Origin: Bacteroidales bacterium
GTDB lineage: Bacteria; Bacteroidota; Bacteroidia; Bacteroidales; JAADGE01
Length of the DNA: 5,986 nucleotides
Direction of reading: 5' to 3'
Assembly: GCA_029932445.1 (NCBI GenBank)
Contig: JAOZQB010000179.1
Location: 1-5,986, forward strand
The notes below the pieces were generated by a model, which saw nothing but the letters and a program-made list of their open reading frames with translations, had not been told where the DNA came from and ran no database searches. A program made the position numbers and the translations under genes. Positions 1 through 4,814 of this stretch are shown here, in pieces; positions within the stretch are counted from its first letter, which is position 1; each line of letters opens with the position of its first letter.

Positions 1-1
1 T

Positions 2-463
2 GATAAAGAAACTATTATTATCGGTGCAATTGCTTTAGTTATTCTGATTATTATTGTTCGATTTTTAACAAAAAAAGCATTTAAAATCTTGCTGGCAGTT
101 ATTTTAATTGCTGCTGCCGGACTTTTCGGGTATATTTATCTTACGGGGATTCATACCATTGCCGGATTGGAAGAAAAGTATTGTAACGATCCTTCCGATA
201 AAACCGATTCGCTGAAATGTGTGTGTATCGTAAAACCCGTTTCAGAAGATTTGCACAGTCGTTTTTCGGAAGAAGAATTGGAAAATATGAATGAAGTTAT
301 GTTTGCGAAAGAACTTTCCAAAGCACTGATTAATAAAAGAAAAGAAATTAAACTTAAATTGAAAGAAAATAATGCATCCCACCTTTGGGACGATTTTAAA
401 GATGATTGGAAAGATAAGTTTAATCTTGACAGTATTGATTTGCTTAATCGTGAAAGTCGGTAG
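2..463 (+). CDS. Hypothetical membrane-anchored protein, 5' end missing
   Basis: I do not recognise this family. The reading frame is open from base 2 and ends at TAG 461-463, giving 153 visible residues. Two hydrophobic segments are visible, about residues 5-22 and 29-50, separated by a short basic stretch (RFLTKKAFK). After them comes a hydrophilic, Lys/Glu-rich domain of about 100 residues with three cysteines (61, 73 and 75; the last two form a CVC motif), then predicted helix to the C terminus. A TTG at 89 could be read as a start. The open frame upstream of it encodes a coherent membrane segment, however, so I treat the gene as truncated by the window edge. The CVC and nearby cysteine could be a disulfide or metal site if the domain faces the periplasm; that is inference. 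It converges on the lipoprotein gene at 545-1189. Confidence 0.7.
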   Translation, partial: DKETIIIGAIALVILIIIVRFLTKKAFKILLAVILIAAAGLFGYIYLTGIHTIAGLEEKYCNDPSDKTDSLKCVCIVKPVSEDLHSRFSEEELENMNEVMFAKELSKALINKRKEIKLKLKENNASHLWDDFKDDWKDKFNLDSIDLLNRESR

Positions 464-478
464 ATTAATTTTTTTTTT
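444..478 (+). terminator. Probable intrinsic terminator of the first gene
   Basis: A 6-bp inverted repeat, TTAATC (444-449) and GATTAA (463-468), encloses a 13-base loop and is followed directly by ten T residues (469-478). The stop codon TAG 461-463 lies in the structure. The stem is short and A/T-rich, but the immediate long T tract and the position at the end of a gene facing a convergent gene support termination. Confidence 0.45.
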
Positions 479-504
479 GATGAAAGATATGTGATTTTAT
501 TAAT

Positions 505-520
505 CGTGCCACGCTGCACG
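505..520. repeat. Short GC-rich hairpin between convergent genes
   Basis: CGTGC (505-509) and GCACG (516-520) form a perfect 5-bp stem around a 6-base loop (CACGCT). It stands out as GC-rich in a very A/T-rich spacer between the first gene and the convergent lipoprotein gene, which ends at 545. It may act as a bidirectional transcription stop or be one copy of a dispersed intergenic repeat. There is no clean T tract on either side, so its role is not settled. Confidence 0.35.
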
Positions 521-544
521 GTAAAAAATATGCAAGGTAAAATA

Positions 545-1189
545 TTACCATATAATAATCCAATAAACAGCTGTTCTTTTTTTCTTGTTTATTGCTATTC
601 CTTTTGCTAAACCATTTTTCCAATTAGCAGGCATATATTTACCTTCTGTAATTTCATTATTGTTTAAAAATATCCCGTGTTTTGCATCCAAAACATAAAT
701 TGAAAAATCTTTTTTTAATTTACAAGTTGTTTTATCTGAATAGTAATCTGAAAATACTGAAAAATTGGGTATAGGATACAAATGATTATAACAAGGCAAA
801 TCAATTAATTCATTTTTTATTTCGCTGCTTGACGGAGAACCATAATTTTCGTGAGTGTCAAAACGATTTAATACTAAAAGACATTTGTCTGTCGGTGAAT
901 AATTTGCAATAGATTTTTTTTTAACTGTCTTTAATAGTTTTTTGAATTCTTTTTGTGAAAAACTAAAAATAACTTTAAGATTAAATTCTGTTTCTTTATC
1001 TAAACTCCATGTAACAATTTCTTTTGTAGCTTGATTATATTTCGGAAAAAAATCAATATAATTTTTAAATATTGTTTTAACTCTGTTATAATCGTTATCT
1101 TTTTCAAGAAACCAAAATTTGTCTTCATTAGAACAACTGCTATGGATAACTAATATAAAAATAAAAAATATTATTTTTTTCATCTTCAT
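545..1189 (-). CDS. Hypothetical lipoprotein
   Basis: The protein is 214 residues. Its N terminus is a classic type II signal: basic residues (MKMKK), a hydrophobic run to about residue 15, then a lipobox-like HSSC with the lipidated Cys at 19. The mature chain should therefore be membrane-anchored and face the periplasm or the cell surface. I recognise no catalytic motif or named family. The mature part is rich in Lys, Asp, Asn and aromatic residues, has three more cysteines (103, 133, 156), and ends with a strongly hydrophobic YWIIIW. ATG at 1189 is the longest start; a second ATG two codons in (Met3, MKK) would also leave a complete signal. It lies 133 bases downstream of the CapA-like gene on the same strand, so co-transcription is possible, although a palindrome lies between them. 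Confidence 0.72.
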   Translation of the reverse strand: MKMKKIIFFIFILVIHSSCSNEDKFWFLEKDNDYNRVKTIFKNYIDFFPKYNQATKEIVTWSLDKETEFNLKVIFSFSQKEFKKLLKTVKKKSIANYSPTDKCLLVLNRFDTHENYGSPSSSEIKNELIDLPCYNHLYPIPNFSVFSDYYSDKTTCKLKKDFSIYVLDAKHGIFLNNNEITEGKYMPANWKNGLAKGIAINKKKRTAVYWIIIW

Positions 1190-1261
1190 TATTATTGGTG
1201 TTAATTTATGCTAAAGTTTTACGGTATAAATCAAATTCTTTTGTCGGTTTATAAGTTTGAG

Positions 1262-1282
1262 ATTCCGAAACAAGTTCGGAAT
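1262..1282. repeat. Perfect 8-bp palindrome with 5-base loop, REP-like
   Basis: ATTCCGAA (1262-1269) and TTCGGAAT (1275-1282) are perfect reverse complements around the loop ACAAG. The element lies between the CapA-like gene (stop at 1323) and the lipoprotein gene (start at 1189). It is followed on the + strand by GAC and four T residues, and on the minus strand by no T tract, so it is a poor terminator for the upstream minus-strand gene. Its form resembles short intergenic palindromic repeats found in many copies in some bacterial genomes; copy number cannot be seen here. Confidence 0.45.
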
Positions 1283-1322
1283 GACCTTTTGCATGTTTCT
1301 CTGACAGTATTGCAAAGAAATC

Positions 1323-2522
1323 TTAATCATCAAAATTAAATTCCGTTACATTCAGATTTTCTTTATTCAGCAAAGCTCTTGAGTTTTTGATATATAACTT
1401 CATTTTTTCATAATCAGCAGGATTTTTGAAAAATGTTTTTTTGTTTTCGTATTCGGCGGCAGGCAGGATAAAATAATAATACAATCCGTTTGCTCGTGGT
1501 TTTTTGTAAACCCAGGTTAAAATATAATTGCTTGTGTCGATAAAGGTTTTGCCGTTTTCTTTTTTCAGGACAATTCGCGTCATTACACCGCCGTCGGTTT
1601 TTGTTTTTCGCTGGTTCGATACGAAATTTCCGAGCGAATAAGCAACAAAATGTTCTTTGATGCTGTCGTTTCCGGGTAAATACATCATTTTTTGTATCAC
1701 GTGCGGGTGTGACCCGATGATAATATCTGCGCCTTTTTCAAAAAGATAGGATACCAAATCGCTTTGTGTTTTATTCGGGTGCGATTGGTATTCGCTGCCG
1801 AAATGCAAAACAATAATCAGTTTATCCAAACTGTCTTTTTTACAACTGTCGATATCGGTATGCATAATAACCGTATCAATCAAATTAACAACAGCCGGTT
1901 TCGGCACCGGAATTCCGTTTGTTCCGTATGTGTAATTTAAAATACCGACTTTAATACTGTCTTTTTCAAGAATAATCAGATTGGTCGTATCTCGTGCCTC
2001 TTTATTTTTAAATGTTCCGGTATGCAATATATGTAAAGTATCCAAAACGTCAATCGTGCGGTTTAATCCCTGTAAACGCCTGTCGACACAATGGTTATTT
2101 GCCGTAACAAACAGGTCGATACCGGCATTTTTTCCGGCTTCTGCCAAAGCATCGGGCGAACTGAATTGCGGATATCCTTTATAAACAGGACCTGCAAGCG
2201 TAACTTCCAAATTTGCAATCGTAAAATCGGGCTCGCTCATAATATTTTTCATATATGAAAATACCGTATCGTAATTGTATGTTTTGGTTTGTGCATTGTA
2301 TGCCGAACGAATTTGCGGACCGTGTCCCATAATATCACCGATAAAAAGTAAGGAAATCGTATTTTCTTTCAAACCGGCAATTTCCGAAGTCGAAATTGTA
2401 TCGTTTGTATAATTTATTGTATCAGAAATCGATACAGTTGTGTCCGTTTGTGCAAATCCGAATTTGCCTGCCGTAAAGAACAGAATTGTTAATAAAAAAT
2501 TCAGATATATGATTTTTCTCAT
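1323..2522 (-). CDS. Secreted CapA-family (PGA_cap) metallophosphatase-like protein
   Basis: This 399-residue protein has an N-terminal export signal (basic MRK, hydrophobic core, likely cut after FGFA at about residue 24). It carries the full motif set of the CapA/PGA_cap branch of calcineurin-like metallophosphatases: GD at 62-63 within FIGDIMGHG, NLE at 104-106, ANNH at 141-144 with D147, HFG at 240-242, GSHPHV from 270, and YSLGNF at 295-300. These supply the usual Asp, Asn and His ligands for a two-metal site, so an active fold is likely. The family is named after a poly-gamma-glutamate capsule protein of Bacillus, but most Bacteroidota members stand alone and their substrate is unknown; no pgsB, pgsC or other capsule gene is seen here. 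A Thr/Ser/Asp-rich linker (26-50) follows the signal. It is transcribed divergently from hypC. I give no gene symbol because capsule function is not supported. Confidence 0.88.
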   Translation of the reverse strand: MRKIIYLNFLLTILFFTAGKFGFAQTDTTVSISDTINYTNDTISTSEIAGLKENTISLLFIGDIMGHGPQIRSAYNAQTKTYNYDTVFSYMKNIMSEPDFTIANLEVTLAGPVYKGYPQFSSPDALAEAGKNAGIDLFVTANNHCVDRRLQGLNRTIDVLDTLHILHTGTFKNKEARDTTNLIILEKDSIKVGILNYTYGTNGIPVPKPAVVNLIDTVIMHTDIDSCKKDSLDKLIIVLHFGSEYQSHPNKTQSDLVSYLFEKGADIIIGSHPHVIQKMMYLPGNDSIKEHFVAYSLGNFVSNQRKTKTDGGVMTRIVLKKENGKTFIDTSNYILTWVYKKPRANGLYYYFILPAAEYENKKTFFKNPADYEKMKLYIKNSRALLNKENLNVTEFNFDD

Positions 2523-2544
2523 ATTTAGTTTTTTAAATATATCG

Positions 2545-2552
2545 CATCTTTG
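2545..2552 (+). promoter_or_regulatory. Candidate -7 element for the hyp operon
   Basis: CATCTTTG matches the Bacteroidota -7 consensus TAnnTTTG at all fixed positions except the first. It lies about 60 bases upstream of the hypC start and would give a leader of roughly 55 bases. No clear TTG -33 element is seen at the expected distance, so this is only a candidate. Confidence 0.35.
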
Positions 2553-2576
2553 TAAAAAGAAATAAAATTAAGTGAG

Positions 2577-2584
2577 CAAATTTA
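2577..2584 (-). promoter_or_regulatory. Candidate -7 element for the CapA-like gene
   Basis: On the minus strand these bases read TAAATTTG, a full match to the Bacteroidota TAnnTTTG -7 consensus. The element lies 54 bases upstream of the CapA-like start codon. No TTG -33 element is obvious. In such A/T-rich DNA a chance match is possible. Confidence 0.35.
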
Positions 2585-2614
2585 TTCAGATTCTAATAAT
2601 AAAAAAATAATACC

Positions 2615-2863
2615 ATGTGTTTAGCAGTCCCGGGAAAAATAATTTCAATAGAAGAGAAGAATAATATGAGAACGGCAAAAGTCAGTTTCGGCGGAGCCGT
2701 AAAAGAAATAAATATTCAATGGTTGCCCGAAGCTAAAATTGACGATTATATTTTGGCACATGTAGGCACGGCTTTGAGTATATTAGATGAAGAAGAAGCC
2801 GAAGATACTCTGAAAACATTTGAGGATTTTGAGGAAATGCAGAGAAAGTTAGTAAAAAGTTAA
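2615..2863 (+). CDS. hypC: [NiFe]-hydrogenase maturation chaperone HypC
   Basis: This is an 82-residue HypC/HybG/HupF-family protein, normal in length. It begins with the signature MCLAVPGK. After removal of Met1, Cys2 becomes the N terminus; in characterised HypC proteins this Cys holds the Fe(CN)2CO unit with HypD and contacts the hydrogenase large-subunit precursor. The conserved His of the second family motif is present at 49 (DYILAHVGTAL). The last 25 or so residues are an acidic helix, as usual. The signature fixes the start at 2615; upstream is an A-rich stretch with no Shine-Dalgarno, as is usual for the phylum. It is the first gene of an apparent operon with hypD, 33 bases downstream. 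Its stop codon falls in a heptamer repeat tract. Confidence 0.96.
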   Translation: MCLAVPGKIISIEEKNNMRTAKVSFGGAVKEINIQWLPEAKIDDYILAHVGTALSILDEEEAEDTLKTFEDFEEMQRKLVKS

Positions 2864-2875
2864 AAGTTAAAAGTT
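2855..2875. repeat. Three tandem copies of heptamer AAAAGTT
   Basis: AAAAGTT occurs three times without a mismatch (2855-2861, 2862-2868, 2869-2875), spanning the end of hypC and the start of the hypC-hypD spacer. The hypC stop (2861-2863) is made at the first unit junction, so gain or loss of later units would change the 33-base spacer and leave the HypC protein unchanged. A shorter version of the same heptamer lies between hypD and the next gene. Confidence 0.85.
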
Positions 2876-2896
2876 TGTGTACTAATAATAAAACAG

Positions 2897-4003
2897 ATGA
2901 AATTCGTAGATGAATACAGAAATATCGAAACCGTAAAAAAAATTGCCGAACAAATAAAATCGGTTGTTACAAAGAAATGGACAATTATGGAGATTTGCGG
3001 CGGACAAACGCATTCGATAATGAAATACCGTTTGCAGGACTTCTTACCGGAAAAAATTACACTTGTTCACGGTCCCGGATGTCCGGTTTGTGTAACTTCT
3101 TTGGATATTATTGATAAAGCACATTTTATTGCCCGACAGGAAAATGTGATAATGGCTTCTTTCGGAGATATGTTACGTGTACCGGGTTCGGAAACTGATT
3201 TGTTGAAAATAAAAGCCGAAGGCGGAGATGTTCGAATTGTATATTCTCCTTTGGATGCTGTGAATATTGCCGAAGAAAATCCGGATAAAAAAGTAGTGTT
3301 TTTTGCCGTAGGTTTTGAAACAACGGCACCTGCAAATGCACTTTCCGTTATTGAAGCAAAACGCAGACATGTTAAAAACTTTTCGATTTTAAGTTCACAT
3401 GTTATGGTTCCTCCGGCAATGCATGCTATTTTATCTTCGGAAAAAAATAAAATTGACGGCTTTTTGGCTGCCGGACATGTTTGTACGGTTATGGGCTATG
3501 AAGAATATATACCGATTGCGGAACAATACAAAACACCGATAGTGGTAACGGGATTTGAACCGGTCGATATTTTAAAAGGAATTTTATCTTGTGTTAAACA
3601 ACTTGAAAACGAAGAATATTTTGTTGAAAACCAATACAAACGTATTGTTCGCAAAGAAGGTAACATTCCTGCAAAAACAAGTATGTTTGAAATATTTGAA
3701 ATTTCGGATAAAACATGGAGAGGGATTGGTGAAATACCGAAAAGCGGTTTAAAAATAAATGATATCTATAAAGATTTTGATGCTGAAAGATTATTTCATT
3801 TGGAAAAAATACAAAAAGAAGAACCTACGGTTTGTATCGCCGGTGAAATTATGCAAGGATTGAAAAAGCCTTTTGAATGTCCGGCATTCGGAAAAGAATG
3901 TAAACCGGATAATCCTTTGGGTTCGCCTATGGTGTCTTCGGAGGGTGCTTGTTCTGCCTATTACAGGTATACTAAATTAGTAAGTAAAGTTGAACGTTTA
4001 TAA
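2897..4003 (+). CDS. hypD: [NiFe]-hydrogenase Fe-(CN)2CO assembly protein HypD
   Basis: At 368 residues this is a full-length HypD. The protein is a scaffold with a [4Fe-4S] cluster that works with HypC to assemble the Fe(CN)2CO group in the cytoplasm, receiving cyanide made by HypE and HypF. Visible family motifs are EICGGQTHS with Cys34, HGPGCPVCVT with the redox Cys pair 62 and 65, and GFETTAPANA (139-148). Near the C terminus Cys313, Cys328, Cys335 and Cys352 match the expected cluster ligands. No key residue seems to be missing, so the gene should be functional. It sits 33 bases after hypC and 11 bases before the permease gene. hypE, which commonly follows hypD, is not here. The start at 2897 gives the usual N-terminal length. 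Confidence 0.97.
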   Translation: MKFVDEYRNIETVKKIAEQIKSVVTKKWTIMEICGGQTHSIMKYRLQDFLPEKITLVHGPGCPVCVTSLDIIDKAHFIARQENVIMASFGDMLRVPGSETDLLKIKAEGGDVRIVYSPLDAVNIAEENPDKKVVFFAVGFETTAPANALSVIEAKRRHVKNFSILSSHVMVPPAMHAILSSEKNKIDGFLAAGHVCTVMGYEEYIPIAEQYKTPIVVTGFEPVDILKGILSCVKQLENEEYFVENQYKRIVRKEGNIPAKTSMFEIFEISDKTWRGIGEIPKSGLKINDIYKDFDAERLFHLEKIQKEEPTVCIAGEIMQGLKKPFECPAFGKECKPDNPLGSPMVSSEGACSAYYRYTKLVSKVERL

Positions 4004-4014
4004 AGTTAAAAGTT
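4002..4014. repeat. Second AAAAGTT heptamer tract, hypD-permease junction
   Basis: AAAGTT followed by AAAAGTT fills the whole 11-base gap between the hypD stop and the permease ATG and overlaps the last two bases of the stop codon. It is the same heptamer as the three-copy tract after hypC. No Shine-Dalgarno sequence is present in the gap. Confidence 0.7.
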
Positions 4015-4623
4015 ATGTTTTTAACATTTTTACTCGGAATAGTTGCAAGTGCAACACACGTAATGACCGGACCCGACCATTTGGCAGCGGTAACGCCTTT
4101 GGCAATCGAAAATAAAAAAAAGTCGTGGATCATCGGAATATCGTGGGGTATCGGACATACAATCGGATTGCTTTTAATTGGCGCTTTATTTTACCTCTTC
4201 AGAGAAGTTTTTCCGGTAAAAATAATTTCTGAATACAGTGAAATAATTGTCGGTATTATTCTGATTATCATAGGAATGTGGGCATTTTATAAACTTCTTA
4301 ACAAAAACATTCATAAACATCAAGAAGCAAAAAATATTAAAGCTGCCGTTTTTGTAGGAATATTACACGGATTTGCCGGTATTTATCACCTTCTCATTGT
4401 TCTTCCTGCTTTGGCATTGCCGTCACAGGCAGAAGCTGTATCATATCTTTTGGGTTTTGCTGTCGGAACGGTTCTGGTAATGGCAATATATGCATGGTCC
4501 TTGGGTTCTGTTTCGCATAAAGCAGGCTCGTTAAATAAACAAAAATTTCTAATCGGTTTCAGAATATTCGGCGGTTCAGCAGCAATTATCGTCGGTATTA
4601 TTTGGATTATTTTAAGTTTTTAA
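4015..4623 (+). CDS. NicO/UreH-like membrane permease, probable nickel transporter
   Basis: This 202-residue inner-membrane protein has six likely helices, at about residues 2-26, 37-62, 75-96, 110-134, 140-165 and 178-200. The first contains HVMTGPDHLAAV (His15, Asp21, His22), a form of the H-x(5)-DH metal motif of nickel/cobalt carriers such as RcnA, NicO and UreH. Helix two has GIGHTIG (His48) and helix four has GILHGFAG (His118), both typical of the UreH-like branch. A short loop with two histidines (100 and 102) lies between helices three and four. The family moves Ni2+ or Co2+; direction and metal cannot be read from the sequence. Position 11 bases after hypD points to nickel supply for [NiFe]-hydrogenase. 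DsbD/TauE-like permeases are more distant relatives and a less likely assignment. Confidence 0.85.
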   Translation: MFLTFLLGIVASATHVMTGPDHLAAVTPLAIENKKKSWIIGISWGIGHTIGLLLIGALFYLFREVFPVKIISEYSEIIVGIILIIIGMWAFYKLLNKNIHKHQEAKNIKAAVFVGILHGFAGIYHLLIVLPALALPSQAEAVSYLLGFAVGTVLVMAIYAWSLGSVSHKAGSLNKQKFLIGFRIFGGSAAIIVGIIWIILSF

Positions 4624-4697
4624 TTGAAAAACGCTTAAAATGAATTTCAGTTACTTTCCTATATGAATTCAAGAATTATTCAGTCGTAATATTTCTT

Positions 4698-4740
4698 CTT
4701 TTTTCAAAGAAATTATTTTATTGAAAAAAGCGATTTTTCA
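4698..4740 (+). other. Two overlapping, mutually exclusive hairpins
   Basis: CTTTTTTCAA (4698-4707) is a perfect reverse complement of TTGAAAAAAG (4721-4730), giving a 10-bp stem with a 13-base loop. The same second arm, as TGAAAAA (4722-4728), also pairs with TTTTTCA (4734-4740), giving a 7-bp stem with a 5-base loop. Eight T residues follow at 4753-4760. The region lies between the permease and the TonB receptor. It may be a terminator or an attenuator-like switch, but the stems are almost all A-T and could arise by chance. Confidence 0.35.
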
Positions 4741-4814
4741 GAAAACTCATCATTTTTTTTGTTTAATCATAATTGCGTGTTTATTAATAAATTTTAAAAT
4801 TTAATTATAATAAA

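Noticed and set aside
89..91. TTG as the start of the first gene
   Set aside because: The frame is open upstream to the window edge and encodes a second hydrophobic segment, so the true start most likely lies outside the window.
151..519. Minus-strand open frame of 122 codons opposite the first gene
   Set aside because: Its product is Ser/Leu-rich with no recognisable domain, and it is antisense to a frame with coherent membrane segments and a charged domain. It also runs through the terminator and hairpin.
1981..2184. Plus-strand open frame inside the CapA-like gene
   Set aside because: It lies wholly antisense to conserved CapA motifs (NLE, ANNH) and has no features of its own.
1323..2522. 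Capsule (poly-gamma-glutamate) biosynthesis role for the CapA-like gene
   Set aside because: The fold motifs are clear, but no pgsB, pgsC or other capsule genes are nearby and the family name does not predict substrate in Bacteroidota.
2523..2614. Nickel/cobalt or cobalamin riboswitch before hypC
   Set aside because: The region is short and A/T-rich and shows none of the conserved GC-rich cores of these riboswitches; the same holds for 4624-4814.
3126..3370. Two overlapping minus-strand open frames inside hypD
   Set aside because: Both are antisense to conserved hypD coding sequence and the products are low-complexity, so they are shadows.
4609..4641. Hairpin at the permease stop codon (ATTTTAAG with CTTAAAAT, plus inner TTTTT with AAAAA)
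   Set aside because: The pairing is real but interrupted by two unpaired bases, almost all A-T, and has no T tract after it, so I do not call it a terminator.
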